NCBI RefSeq assembly: GCF_004339745.1
Contig: NZ_SMGP01000001.1
Coordinates: 4,402,001 to 4,466,000, forward strand
DNA: 64,000 nucleotides
Direction of reading: 5' to 3'
Source of the DNA: Paraburkholderia sp. BL9I2N2
Lineage (GTDB): Bacteria > Pseudomonadota > Gammaproteobacteria > Burkholderiales > Burkholderiaceae
The first letter of the stretch is position 1. Every line of letters starts with the position of its first letter. Shown piece by piece: positions 53,061-62,159 of the stretch. The notes beneath the pieces were generated by a model. That model saw nothing but the letters and a program-made list of their open reading frames with translations. It searched no databases and was not told the DNA's origin. A program made the translations under genes and the position numbers.

Positions 53061-53957
53061 TTACTTCACCGCGCTGACCATGTAGTCGACGGCGGCCTTC
53101 ACGTCTGCGTCGGAGGCAGTCGAGCCGCCCTTCGGAGGCATCGCGCCCTTGCCGTGCAGCGCGTAGTTATAGACCGTGTCCATTGGCTCTTTCAGACGCG
53201 GTGCCCAGGCGTCCTTGTCGCCGAACTTCGGCGCGTTCAGCACGCCAGCCGCGTGACAGGCCTGGCAAACCTGCTGATACAACGCCTTGCCGGCTTGCGA
53301 CGCGTCCGCGCTTTGCGTGCCGCCCGCTGCCGGCGCGGCCGCTTGCGGCACGCTGGCCATGGCGGCCATCGCTGCGGCGGCCTGAGCCGCGCCCGCGTCG
53401 GAAGCGCCGGCCGGCGCCGCGGCCGCTGCACCGGACGCCGCAGCGGCGCCTGCTGCCGGCTGAGCCGGTTCAGGGAAGCTTCCGCCCGAATTGTTGGCCA
53501 TATAGGCGACCGCGCGGGCGATCTCGAAATCGCTGTAGTCGTCCGGGCTGGTGCCGCCGCGCGGCGGCATCGCGCCTTTACCGGTGAGGGCAGTGTGCAG
53601 CAGCGTGTCGAAGCCTTGCGCGATGCGCGGCGCCCAGTCGGCGGCATTGGTAAATTTCGGCGCGCCTGCCGCACCCGACGCGTGACACGCGGAGCACACG
53701 GCCTTGTAGACTTCCTCGCCACTCTTGTAGACGCGCGGCGCGTTGGCGTCGCGAATGTCGACCTGGGCGAACGGCTTGATGCGGGCGGTGACCTCGGCTT
53801 CGGAGAGAGAGTCGGTGCCGGCGCCGGTGCGCGTCGAATTGTCGACGTAGATCACTAGCAGAACGATGATGACGATCGGTACCGCAAAACTGGCGATGAT
53901 CGCGGCGACGAGCTGTCCGGGGGTTTTGATCGGGGCTCCGTGTGGTGCTTCGCTCAT
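53061..53957 (-). CDS. Membrane-anchored diheme cytochrome c
   Basis: This 298-residue protein has one N-terminal membrane helix (VAAIIASFAVPIVIIVLLVIYV, short form AVPIVIIVLLVIYV) and then two class I/c5-type cytochrome domains. Haem sites are CSACH (near residue 88) and CQACH (near residue 218), each with a later GKGAMPP methionine ligand motif. The domains are joined by a linker of about 45 residues made almost only of Ala, Pro, Gly and Ser. The start at 53957 follows GGAGACGAGAC. It probably carries electrons at the outer face of the inner membrane to an oxidase or peroxidase. The frame upstream of 53957 covers the tRNA in reverse and is not coding. Confidence 0.88.
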   Translation of the reverse strand: MSEAPHGAPIKTPGQLVAAIIASFAVPIVIIVLLVIYVDNSTRTGAGTDSLSEAEVTARIKPFAQVDIRDANAPRVYKSGEEVYKAVCSACHASGAAGAPKFTNAADWAPRIAQGFDTLLHTALTGKGAMPPRGGTSPDDYSDFEIARAVAYMANNSGGSFPEPAQPAAGAAAASGAAAAAPAGASDAGAAQAAAAMAAMASVPQAAAPAAGGTQSADASQAGKALYQQVCQACHAAGVLNAPKFGDKDAWAPRLKEPMDTVYNYALHGKGAMPPKGGSTASDADVKAAVDYMVSAVK

Positions 53958-54232
53958 GCTTGTCTCGTCTCCGTGGGTATGTGAGCGGTACAGCGTGACG
54001 GCAACTTCTTGTTCTTTAATCAGCCACGGACGATTATAGACGGAACATTTCGACGGCGGCGAGGGGCGCGGCGGGGTGTTCAGCAGGCGTTTACCCGCAT
54101 CGCGAGGGTTGTCGGAAAGCCGCCGGACCCGGTGATTGGGGCCGTCCGGTGGACGGTGTGGCCGAAACCGGGTATCCTTTCGGTCTCGCTTTGGCGTCGC
54201 ATCCGTTCTGGTTGCCGCGCTTTCGTGTTGAA

Positions 54233-54308
54233 GCGCCCGTAGCTCAATGGATAGAGTACTGCCCTCCGAAGGCAGGGGTTGCTGGTTCGATCCCAGCCGG
54301 GCGCACCA
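54233..54308 (+). tRNA. tRNA-Arg (anticodon CCG)
   Basis: A 76-nt cloverleaf reads GCGCCCG for the acceptor, with CGGGCGC at the 3' side, A and an encoded CCA. The anticodon arm is CTGCC-CT-CCG-AA-GGCAG, and the TTCGATC of the T loop is intact. Anticodon CCG reads the codon CGG (Arg), a common codon in this GC-rich genome. A terminator follows 20 bp later. Confidence 0.97.
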
Positions 54309-54327
54309 TAGAGAGTCGATCTCGTTC

Positions 54328-54368
54328 AAGGGCTTACGCAGAATGCGCTAAGCCCTTTTGTTTTTTTG
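54328..54368 (+). terminator. Intrinsic terminator after tRNA-Arg
   Basis: AAGGGCTTA at 54328-54336 pairs with TAAGCCCTT at 54349-54357, with CGCA/TGCG inside, followed by TTGTTTTTTT. The rest of the gap to 54637 shows no gene. Confidence 0.85.
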
Positions 54369-54637
54369 CGGCCTTGTCGTGTCCCGACTTCCTTCATCCT
54401 TTGAAGGAGAGCGCGTCAACATACTTGGCCTGCGGGTCATGGCGCGTTCGACCGGGTCGGTTTGGCGAGCCCATTGTCGCACTGCCTCGTTCTGGTCGGA
54501 CGGGCGGCGGTGCGTCATTGGTTTGTCATCAACGTCCGACCGCGGAGTTGCCCTGTGAAACAACGTCGTACCCTGCCAGTCTCCCCTTCTGCCCGTCCGC
54601 CGCGCCGCTGCTTCTGCGTGTATGCGGAGCGCCGCGC

Positions 54638-55648
54638 ATGACTGGTCTCCTGTTCGAACTTGGCATCATGCTGGTCGTCATTCTGGTGGCGGCCGAGCTC
54701 TTCACCAATGCGCTCGAGCATCTGGGCGAACGCCTCAAGATTTCCGAAGGCGTAACGGGTTCGCTATTCGCCGCTGTCGGCACAGCGTTGCCCGAGACGC
54801 TAGTGCCGCTGCTCGCGATCGCCGGCGGCACGACGGATAGCGCGGTCAATCAGGAGATCGGCGTCGGCGCGATTCTCGGCGCGCCGCTGATGCTCTCCAC
54901 CCTCTCCACCTTCCTCATGACGCTCGCGATTCTCGGTTCACGCGGCGCGCGCGGCTGGGTCGCGCCAGAGCGTACGGGTTTCACGCGCGACCTCAACTAT
55001 TTCCTGTGCGCGTTCGTGCTGGCTGCCGCAGCGATGTACGTGCCGCACGAGCAGATGATGGTGCGCGCGTTCTTCAGCGTGGCGCTGGTCGGCGTGTACG
55101 TCACTTATGTGGTGATGACCTTCCGCGCATCGAATGATCTGGTCGATGCCGGCCACGGCACCGAAGCGCCGGGCAAGATGCTGATCGCGCGCCTTGGCGT
55201 GCCGACCAATCTCGCGACCATCGTGGTGCAACTGGCGCTGGCCGTCGCGCTGCTGGTGTGGGGCGCGGAAGGCTTCATCCATGGTGTGCGCGGCGTGTCG
55301 CAGGCGCTTGGGGTGTCGCCGCTGCTGCTCTCGCTGCTGATCATTCCGATCGCCACCGAGTTGCCCGAGAAGGTCAACAGCATTCTGTGGATTCGCCGCG
55401 GCAAGGACACGCTGGCGTTCGGCAACATCACCGGCGCGATGGTGTTCCAAGGCACCTTGCTGCCAGCGATCGGTATTCTGCTGACGCCGTGGGTGCCGCG
55501 CATCGAAGTGGTGACCGGCATCGTGATCACGCTCGCGTCGGCGGCGTGGCTGCGGCTCAACGTGCGCGAGCGCGGCGTGCCGGTGTGGGCGTTGCTGGTT
55601 TGCGGCGCGCTCTATGCCACGTATCTGGCGATTACGCTGAGTCGCTAG
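54638..55648 (+). CDS. Calcium/cation antiporter of the YrbG/CaxA (CaCA) family
   Basis: This 336-residue inner-membrane protein has two repeated Na_Ca_ex halves. The first motif GTALPETLVPLLAIAGG is near residue 47, and the second, IPIATELPEKVNSILWIRRG, near residue 230; each holds the acidic ion-binding residue seen in cation/calcium exchangers. About ten hydrophobic helices are visible. The ATG at 54638 follows GCGGAGCGCC. The frame upstream is open but lies over the tRNA. It likely exports Ca2+ or another cation in exchange for Na+ or H+; the exact ion is unknown. Confidence 0.82.
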   Translation: MTGLLFELGIMLVVILVAAELFTNALEHLGERLKISEGVTGSLFAAVGTALPETLVPLLAIAGGTTDSAVNQEIGVGAILGAPLMLSTLSTFLMTLAILGSRGARGWVAPERTGFTRDLNYFLCAFVLAAAAMYVPHEQMMVRAFFSVALVGVYVTYVVMTFRASNDLVDAGHGTEAPGKMLIARLGVPTNLATIVVQLALAVALLVWGAEGFIHGVRGVSQALGVSPLLLSLLIIPIATELPEKVNSILWIRRGKDTLAFGNITGAMVFQGTLLPAIGILLTPWVPRIEVVTGIVITLASAAWLRLNVRERGVPVWALLVCGALYATYLAITLSR

Positions 55649-55690
55649 ACGCGGCGCTAAAGCCATACATTGCGCGACAACTCTAACAAC

Positions 55691-55722
55691 CGCTGAAGGC
55701 TGCTTACGAGTGGCCTTCAGCG
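55691..55722. terminator. Stem-loop between converging genes
   Basis: CGCTGAAGGC at 55691-55700 pairs perfectly with GCCTTCAGCG at 55713-55722 around a 12-base loop, then TTTC. It lies between the antiporter and the HAD-like gene; the T-run is short. Confidence 0.5.
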
Positions 55723-55730
55723 TTTCAGGC

Positions 55731-56798
55731 TCAGTTCGCCGGGGGCGTCGCCGGCGCCGCTGCCGTCGTCGCGCCTTCAGGCTTGAACACGGTCTTCCAA
55801 TCATCTTTCATATCGACGACGAGCCAGCCTTTCGCGCCGGCCTCGTCCAGACCTTTGTCGAGCTTGCCGCTCTTCGCCGCGCGGTCGTACGCGTATTCGC
55901 GTTGCGCGTCTGTGTGATGCACGAGCGCGGCGAGGCGCGGGCCGTCGCCTGCCGAGGTCCATTCGAGCATCGGCGCGTCGCCGTCCGCGTTACCGAACGC
56001 GATCACCGGACGCCGGCCGATCACGCGATCGATGGCAAGCGGCTTGGCCGAGCCGTCGACCAGCGTGTCGACTTGCGCGAGGCGCGTCAGCGAGACCGCG
56101 CCGTTGCTCTGGCCGTAGCGATACTTCACGGTGCTGCCGATCACCTGCTCGGGCGGAATGCCGTACATGCGCTGAGCCACGTCGCGGACGAACTCGACGT
56201 CGCCGCCCGTCACCAGATAGGTCTTGAAGCCGTTCGCGCGCAGATAGGCGAGCAACTCGAGCATGGGCTGATACGCGAGATCGGCGTAAGGCCGGTTGAA
56301 GCGCGGGTCGCTCGCGGCATCGAACCATTCGTGCACGAGTGCGGCGAACTGGTCGCCCGTCAGGCCGGCGTGGGCCGCCGCCAACACCCGCATCGAACCG
56401 GCGTCGCCGCTTGCCGCCACATTCCTGAGATTGCCTTTGAGGATCGAGCGGAACGGTTCCTGACGCTTCCATTCCGGATGCCGTGCGGCCACCGTCTTCA
56501 CACGTTGCAGCGCGAACACCAGTTGCACCGAGGCCGGTTGCTCCGGCCACAGCGTGCCGTCGTTATCGAACACGGCGATCCGGTCGGCGCGCGGGATGAA
56601 GTCCTTGGACTCGGGCGTCGTCACCAGCGTGACGAAGTCGACGATAGAGCGTTTGGTCTTCGTGTCGTTCCATGACGCCAGCCCGGCGGCCGTCGCTGCA
56701 CCGGTCTGCGACATGGCGTCCTGGCGCGGCGTCACGGAGCAAGCGGAAAGCAGGACAACTGTGAAGGCAATGCAGTACCGGTGCAACGTGCGAATCAT
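55731..56798 (-). CDS. HAD-superfamily phosphatase, putative lipoprotein
   Basis: This 355-residue protein begins with a lipoprotein signal (YCIAFTVVLLSAC with the lipid cysteine at residue 20). The HAD motif I, FDNDGTLW (near residue 75), holds the catalytic aspartates. Motif II is in FKTYLVTGGDVEFV and motif III/IV in VIAFGNADGDAPMLEW. It is likely a periplasmic phosphatase anchored to a membrane; the substrate is unknown. The C-terminus is a Pro-Ala-Thr-rich tail. It is divergent from the small frame at 57100. Confidence 0.83.
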   Translation of the reverse strand: MIRTLHRYCIAFTVVLLSACSVTPRQDAMSQTGAATAAGLASWNDTKTKRSIVDFVTLVTTPESKDFIPRADRIAVFDNDGTLWPEQPASVQLVFALQRVKTVAARHPEWKRQEPFRSILKGNLRNVAASGDAGSMRVLAAAHAGLTGDQFAALVHEWFDAASDPRFNRPYADLAYQPMLELLAYLRANGFKTYLVTGGDVEFVRDVAQRMYGIPPEQVIGSTVKYRYGQSNGAVSLTRLAQVDTLVDGSAKPLAIDRVIGRRPVIAFGNADGDAPMLEWTSAGDGPRLAALVHHTDAQREYAYDRAAKSGKLDKGLDEAGAKGWLVVDMKDDWKTVFKPEGATTAAAPATPPAN

Positions 56799-57099
56799 GA
56801 CAGCCTCATCGAAAGCGGTGGGTCGAATTCAAGCGAGCGCAAGTCTAATGGGCCAAAGCGGCTATTGCAGCCCTTGTGGGATTTTTTCGACATCACGGTT
56901 GAGCCTGTTCCGCTATAAAAAATGCCAATTGAATAAGCGGGGAAGTCGGACCCGATTGATCTGGCTTTCAGCCGTGTTACAAATTTATCTCTGTAATTTC
57001 CAGAATCGTTGCTAGTATTCCTAACCATGCCAGCGTGGTGAATCTTCTTCTTTCCGCATGCTTCGTTTGATGCGGCGTCTCTCGTTTCAAGGAGCGCTC

Positions 57100-57225
57100 A
57101 TGCAAGCCGTGTATCCAGCTGCGCCGTCTTTCCAGATGTTCAAGCGACATAACGCGGGTTATTTGCGTGACATCGCGTCCGGCTGCGCATGGCTGCCCGG
57201 ACGCGCGACCACGCGCGCGAGATGA
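57100..57225 (+). CDS. Candidate small protein of 41 residues
   Basis: I do not recognise this product, which starts MQAVYPAAPSFQMFKRHNAG and ends with an Arg- and Thr-rich tail. Support is a strong ribosome site (AAGGAGCGCTC) five bases before the ATG and its place 107 bp upstream of the barrel gene. It could also be chance in a GC-rich gap. The remainder of 56799-57331 shows no further gene. Confidence 0.3.
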   Translation: MQAVYPAAPSFQMFKRHNAGYLRDIASGCAWLPGRATTRAR

Positions 57226-57331
57226 ATTCGATTTAAATCAGTCACCCGAACGCCATCCCTTTGAAATGATTTCGCGTCAGGCAAAGGCAGGTGCTCGCCT
57301 ATAAGAAATGGCCAGAAAACGAGGCTCGATA

Positions 57332-58126
57332 ATGGGTTACAGCTGCGTGTTTGGGGCGGGGGCATTATGCGCTGCCGCGTTCGTATCGTCGCCGGTCTTC
57401 GCTCAGGCATCCGCCGACGACGCCAATAAAAGCAATAACCCGCTCAATCTCGCCGCCTCATTCAACATCCAGAATTACTACACGCCGAGCGTATTCGGCG
57501 CGAGTGCGCACACCAACGACCTGCTGCTGCGCCCTACCGTGCCGGTCGGCCCGAATAGCCTGATCGGCGTGCCGCAAATCTTCCGCGGCACGGTGCCGCT
57601 CAGTACGCGGCCCGATCCGAGCGGCGGCTACAACACCGGCCTCGGCGACCTCAATCTGTTCGACATCTTTCTGCTCTCGGAAGGCGACGTGCAGCTCGGC
57701 GTGGGCCCGCTCGTCACCATGCCGACCGCGACCGATCCGAGCCTCGGCACCGGCAAGTGGCAGGCGGGTCTTGCCGCTGTTGCCGTGAGCGCCACCCGGG
57801 CGCGGCTGATCGGCGGGCTCGTGCAGTGGCAGCACTCGTTCGCCGGACAAAGCAGCCGGCCCACCACGCAATCGCTGACCGCGCAGCCCTTTGGCATATT
57901 CAATCTGCCCGGCGGCTGGTACATCCGTTCGACCGGCATATGGACGTTCGATCTGCAGCACGGCAGCTACTACATCCCCGTCGGCCTCGGCGCGGGCAAG
58001 GCATGGAAGGGCGGTTCGACGATCTACAACGCGTTCATCGAACCGCAATACTCGATCGCGCATTCCGGTGCGGGCGTGCCGCAGTTCACGATTTTTGCTG
58101 GCCTGAACATGACGTTTGGCAAATAG
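57332..58126 (+). CDS. Outer-membrane beta-barrel-like protein, function unknown
   Basis: This 264-residue protein has a signal peptide (MGYSCVFGAGALCAAAFVSS, cleaved near VFA) and then alternating hydrophobic strands typical of an outer-membrane barrel, such as LAASFNIQNYYTPSVFG and GWYIRSTGIWTFDLQHGSYY, ending FTIFAGLNMTFGK. The ATG at 57332 has GAGG eight bases before it; an upstream ATG at 57308 is also in frame. I cannot assign a specific function. It lies 24 bp before the first DUF1254 gene, so the two are likely one operon. A second barrel-like protein closes the cassette at 61153-62157. Confidence 0.62.
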   Translation: MGYSCVFGAGALCAAAFVSSPVFAQASADDANKSNNPLNLAASFNIQNYYTPSVFGASAHTNDLLLRPTVPVGPNSLIGVPQIFRGTVPLSTRPDPSGGYNTGLGDLNLFDIFLLSEGDVQLGVGPLVTMPTATDPSLGTGKWQAGLAAVAVSATRARLIGGLVQWQHSFAGQSSRPTTQSLTAQPFGIFNLPGGWYIRSTGIWTFDLQHGSYYIPVGLGAGKAWKGGSTIYNAFIEPQYSIAHSGAGVPQFTIFAGLNMTFGK

Positions 58127-58150
58127 ACGAGAACTCGAGGGAGCTTAGCC

Positions 58151-59566
58151 ATGACGTTTTTGAAGCGCCTGGGAGTCCGGGCATGCGTCGCCGGATTGGC
58201 ATTGGCCGTGTTGCCGCAGGTGCCGGCGACGGCGCAAACGAGCGCCCCGGCCGCCGCGGTAACCGCTTCCCCGGACGAAGCGCGCGGCATCGCCCGCGAT
58301 GCCTTCCTGTACGCCTATCCGATGCTGTTCAACTATAAGACGCTCTATCAGCAGGCAGTCGATCCCACTTCGAACTCGTACGTGGGCGGCTTCGGCAAAT
58401 TCCGCAACTACTCGCGGCCGTACGGTCCCGAGAACAAGGAAATCGTCACGCCGAACAACGACACGCCGTACTCGTGGGCGTGGCTCGATCTGCGCCGCGA
58501 ACCGTGGGTGCTGACGGTGCCGGCGGTGCCGAAAGAGCGCTACTACGTGTTCCAGTGGATCGACCTGTTTACCTATAACTTCGCGTACGTCGGTTCGCGC
58601 ACCACGGGTAACGGCGCAGGCCACTATCTGTTCGCCGGACCCAGCTGGCACGGCGACACGCCCAAGGGCATCGACAAGGTGTTCCGCTCGGAGACCGACC
58701 TGATTCTGACGCTCGGCCGCACGGCGCTCAACGGCGCGAGCGACGTCAAGAACGTGCAAGCGATCCAGAAGCAGTACAAGCTCACGCCGTTATCCGCTTT
58801 CGAACACACGGCCGCACCACCGCCCGCCGCGAAACTGAGCTTTCCGAAATGGGACGAAGCGAAGGCGACCTCGGTCGACTTCATTGCCTACCTGAACTTC
58901 CTGTTGCAGTTCACGCAGCCGCCCGCGCCGTCGGAGCGCGAGCTGATGGCACGCTTCGCGAAGATCGGCATTGCACCTGGCGCACCGTTCGATCCGGCCG
59001 CGTTGCCAGCCGACACACGCGCGGCGCTCGAAGCGGGCGTCGCCGACGGCAAAGCCGCATTGGCCGACGCGGAAAAGCGCACCACCAGTTCCTTCGACCT
59101 GTTCGGCAGCCGCGCCGATCTGAAAGACGATTACACGACGCGCGCCGTCGCCGCGGCGATGGGCATCTACGGCAACACGAAGCAGGAAGCGGTGTACGTC
59201 GGGACGCGCGTGAATGCCGAGCATCAGCAATTGATCGGTTCACAGCCCTACGTCCTGCACTTTGACAAAAAAGATCTGCCGCCGGCGAAGTTCTTCTGGT
59301 CGATGACGCTTTACGATTTGCCGGCGCGCCATCTGGTGGCGAATCCGATTCACCGTTACTCGGTCGGTGATCGTACTCAGGGACTGAAATACGGTGCGGA
59401 CGGTTCGCTGGATATCTACGTGCAGAACACGCCGCCGGGCGCGAACGAAATGTCGAACTGGCTGCCCGCGCCTGTCGGTGCGTATGACCTCGTCATGCGA
59501 ATCTACGGGCTGGACCAGACCGTGCTCGACGGCAGTTGGGCGTTTCCGACACTGCAGAAGCGCTGA
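58151..59566 (+). CDS. Exported DUF1254/DUF1214 protein (first copy)
   Basis: This 471-residue protein starts with a signal peptide (MTFLKRLGVRACVAGLALAV, cleavage near ATA). The N-terminal DUF1254 domain has ARDAFLYAYPMLFNYKTLYQ and TPNNDTPYSWAWLDL. The C-terminal DUF1214 domain has KFFWSMTLYDLPARHLVANP and GSLDIYVQNTPPG. The biochemical role of the family is not established. It lies between an upstream barrel gene (24 bp) and a second copy of its own family (7 bp), so the order looks like an operon. Confidence 0.85.
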   Translation: MTFLKRLGVRACVAGLALAVLPQVPATAQTSAPAAAVTASPDEARGIARDAFLYAYPMLFNYKTLYQQAVDPTSNSYVGGFGKFRNYSRPYGPENKEIVTPNNDTPYSWAWLDLRREPWVLTVPAVPKERYYVFQWIDLFTYNFAYVGSRTTGNGAGHYLFAGPSWHGDTPKGIDKVFRSETDLILTLGRTALNGASDVKNVQAIQKQYKLTPLSAFEHTAAPPPAAKLSFPKWDEAKATSVDFIAYLNFLLQFTQPPAPSERELMARFAKIGIAPGAPFDPAALPADTRAALEAGVADGKAALADAEKRTTSSFDLFGSRADLKDDYTTRAVAAAMGIYGNTKQEAVYVGTRVNAEHQQLIGSQPYVLHFDKKDLPPAKFFWSMTLYDLPARHLVANPIHRYSVGDRTQGLKYGADGSLDIYVQNTPPGANEMSNWLPAPVGAYDLVMRIYGLDQTVLDGSWAFPTLQKR

Positions 59567-59573
59567 GGCGCGC

Positions 59574-61082
59574 ATGGACGACCCGGACATCGACATGCAC
59601 AGGAAGGCGGCGACATGGGTGACGGCGGCCGTGCTGGCGTCGGTTGCCGCGCCGATCCTTGCGAAGACGCAGCAGCGTCCGTGGTCTGCCGCGACGGCCG
59701 GCGCGGCGTCCGTGCCCGGTCCGGTGGCGGGCGACACGATGTCGGAGGAGTACGCGCGGTTGGTGGCGCGCCAGACCTATTTCTGGGCGTGGCCGCTGGT
59801 GAATGTCTACCGCCGATTGCTGGCGATGCAGCAGGTGCCGCGGCCGGGGCTGAATGGTGGCGTCGCGCCGGTCGCTCCGCCCAACCGTCTCGCGATGCTG
59901 CGCGATTATGCTCAGCCGCAAACGCGGCACGTCGGCTGCCCAAATCGCGATCTGATCGACGGTTGCGCGATGCTCGATTTGCGCACTACGCCGGCGATCG
60001 TCCAGGTACCGGATTTCGGCAGACGCTTCTGGGTCTATCAGGCCGTCGATCTGCGCACTGATAGTTTCACGAGCCTCGGCAAGATGTATGGCTCGCGGCC
60101 GGGCTTCTATCTGTTGGCGGGCCCGGACTGGCATGGCCCGGCGCCGAAGGGCATCCGCCAGATGTTTCGCTCGCCCACCGCGATAGGCATGCTGATTCCG
60201 CGCGTGTTCATGGACGACACGCCGGAAGATCGCGCGCTGGTGCAGTCGCTGATCAGCAAAATCGGCGTGTATCCACTCGCGGACTACGACGGCCAGTTCA
60301 AGGAAACGGACTGGTCGGCACTGCCCGGTTTCGGCGCGGCCCGCAGTGCGACGCACGCAAGCGCGGAAGAGATCGAACGGGTCGATCCGAACCGTTTCTG
60401 GGACACACTGACCGCCGTGCTCGACGAAGCGCCGCCGCAACATGGCGAAGAGGCGCTCTATGCGCAGGCACGTGCGCTGATCGCCGCCACGCGCCGGGAC
60501 GGCGCACTCAGAAGCGCCATCATCGACGAAACGGCGAGAGCCGAAGCGGATCTGATCGCACCGCTCTCCAAGTTCAATCTGTTCGGCAAGCGGCTTGCGG
60601 GAAACTGGAACACGTTCAGCAACGGTGCGGCCTTTGGTACGGACTACTACTCGCGAACGGCGATAGCGACGTCGCACGTCTTTGTCAACAAGGCCAACGA
60701 GATAAAGTGTTTTTATTCGGATACCGATGCATCGGGCCGATGTCTTGATGGCAGCGGGCGCTACACTGTGACCTTCCATAGAGACCGGTTGCCCCCTGTC
60801 AAAGGTTTCTGGTCGCTGACGCTATATGACTCGCACCATTTTCTTTCACCCAACCCGCAAAACCGCTACACACTCGGTACGAAGAACAAAGACCTGAAGT
60901 TCGACGCAGACGGCTCGCTCACGCTCCACGTACAACACGCGAGACCCAGCGACGACAAACTCGCCAATTGGCTGCCGGCGCCGGCCAACGAGGTGTTCTC
61001 GCTGTACTTGCGCGCCTACTGGCCGCAGCAAGCGCTGCTGGATGGCAACTGGACGCCGCCGCCAATCGTGCGCGAAGCCTGA
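59574..61082 (+). CDS. Exported DUF1254/DUF1214 protein (second copy)
   Basis: This 502-residue protein is a second member of the family, clearly diverged from the first. The N-terminal signal covers residues 1-30 (HRKAATWVTAAVLASVAAPI). DUF1254 shows RQTYFWAWPLVNVYRRLLAM and TTPAIVQVPDFGRRFW; DUF1214 shows KGFWSLTLYDSHHFLSPNP and GSLTLHVQHARPSDD. The ATG at 59574 follows CTGAGGCGCGC and lies 7 bp after the first copy. ATG at 59595 is an alternative. It differs from the first copy in two extra Cys residues near IKCFYSDTDASGRCLDG. Its reaction is unknown. Confidence 0.85.
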   Translation: MDDPDIDMHRKAATWVTAAVLASVAAPILAKTQQRPWSAATAGAASVPGPVAGDTMSEEYARLVARQTYFWAWPLVNVYRRLLAMQQVPRPGLNGGVAPVAPPNRLAMLRDYAQPQTRHVGCPNRDLIDGCAMLDLRTTPAIVQVPDFGRRFWVYQAVDLRTDSFTSLGKMYGSRPGFYLLAGPDWHGPAPKGIRQMFRSPTAIGMLIPRVFMDDTPEDRALVQSLISKIGVYPLADYDGQFKETDWSALPGFGAARSATHASAEEIERVDPNRFWDTLTAVLDEAPPQHGEEALYAQARALIAATRRDGALRSAIIDETARAEADLIAPLSKFNLFGKRLAGNWNTFSNGAAFGTDYYSRTAIATSHVFVNKANEIKCFYSDTDASGRCLDGSGRYTVTFHRDRLPPVKGFWSLTLYDSHHFLSPNPQNRYTLGTKNKDLKFDADGSLTLHVQHARPSDDKLANWLPAPANEVFSLYLRAYWPQQALLDGNWTPPPIVREA

Positions 61083-61152
61083 CGCCTGCGCGTACGCGCG
61101 CAGTGCGGCTTGCGGACGCAGCCCGCCCGGATGCGGTTCCGTAGGAGTGAGA

Positions 61153-62157
61153 ATGCCGAACTTCCATTCGATGAGGACGATTATGAGTCAACCTAACTGT
61201 ATCTTCGCAGCCAGGCGGCTCGTTGCCGGATTGTGCAAGGGCGCGCTTCTGACCACCGTCGGCGTGAGTCTCTCCCAAACGGCGTCGGCGACGGAAGGCG
61301 GCATCGGCCGTCCGATCACGGGCCAGCAGGTGATGCCCTACGGCGGCGTCGTCCCGCCGACCAGCGACTGGATCGTGTCGGCCGCCACGATCTATTACGA
61401 AGGCTCGCTCGGCGCGAGCAAGTCGATTCCGATCGCCGGACAGGTGACGGCCGGCGTCGACGTGACGGCCGTCTACACCATTCTCAACGCGGTCAAGACG
61501 TGGGGCATTACGGTAGGCGGCTGGAATTTCGCGTCGTCGTTTGGCGTGCCGCTTCAGTACACCGACATCTCGTCGTTTCACGGCCGCTTGCCGAACGACC
61601 ACGGCACGCAGTTCGCCGATATCTTCTTCGCGCCGGTGGTCGCCGGCTATCACCTGACCAAGACTGACCACGTCGCGTTGAGCGTGCAAATTTACGCGCC
61701 AACTGGTGCGTACAACCCGAACCGGCTCGCCAACGCCGGACAGAACACGTGGACCTTCACGCCGACGATCGCCTATACGAAATTGCTGCCGCAGGAGAAC
61801 ATCGAGCTGTCGTTGAATTACGGCCTCGAGTTCTACACGCCCAATAACGACACCCACTATCACAACGCGCCGGTCAGCGTGCTCGATCTGCTTGCGCTCA
61901 AGCGCTTCAGCAGCGGCTGGGGCGTCGGCGTGGTGGGCGGCTATATCCAGCAGATCGGCCATGACAGCGGCGGGATTGCGGACGTCGTCGGCGGCAGTCA
62001 GGGTCATTCAGTCGGCCTCGGGCCGATGATCACCTGGTCGGGCAAGGTCCAGAAAACGCCCATTTCGGCTGCGCTGCGTTGGGTCAACGAATTCAACACC
62101 AGCAACCGGCCGAAGGGTAATGCGGTGCAACTGTCGGTCAATGCGACGTTTCAGTGA
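61153..62157 (+). CDS. Outer-membrane protein of the phenol-MetA-degradation (PF13557) type
   Basis: This 334-residue protein has a signal peptide (residues 1-43, cleavage after ASA) and then barrel-like strands (DWIVSAATIYYEGSLG, TWTFTPTIAYTKLLP, ISAALRWVNEFNTSN, ending LSVNATFQ). The layout resembles the PF13557 family of outer-membrane proteins found near aromatic-degradation genes. AGGAGTGAGA precedes the ATG at 61153. It lies 70 bp after the second DUF1254 gene. The family call is by overall resemblance; the actual transported substrate is unknown. Confidence 0.62.
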   Translation: MPNFHSMRTIMSQPNCIFAARRLVAGLCKGALLTTVGVSLSQTASATEGGIGRPITGQQVMPYGGVVPPTSDWIVSAATIYYEGSLGASKSIPIAGQVTAGVDVTAVYTILNAVKTWGITVGGWNFASSFGVPLQYTDISSFHGRLPNDHGTQFADIFFAPVVAGYHLTKTDHVALSVQIYAPTGAYNPNRLANAGQNTWTFTPTIAYTKLLPQENIELSLNYGLEFYTPNNDTHYHNAPVSVLDLLALKRFSSGWGVGVVGGYIQQIGHDSGGIADVVGGSQGHSVGLGPMITWSGKVQKTPISAALRWVNEFNTSNRPKGNAVQLSVNATFQ

Positions 62158-62159
62158 CA

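Noticed and set aside
53958..54329. N-terminal extension of the cytochrome c frame
   Set aside because: It runs through the reverse complement of tRNA-Arg and the tRNA promoter region, and the true membrane anchor starts at 53957.
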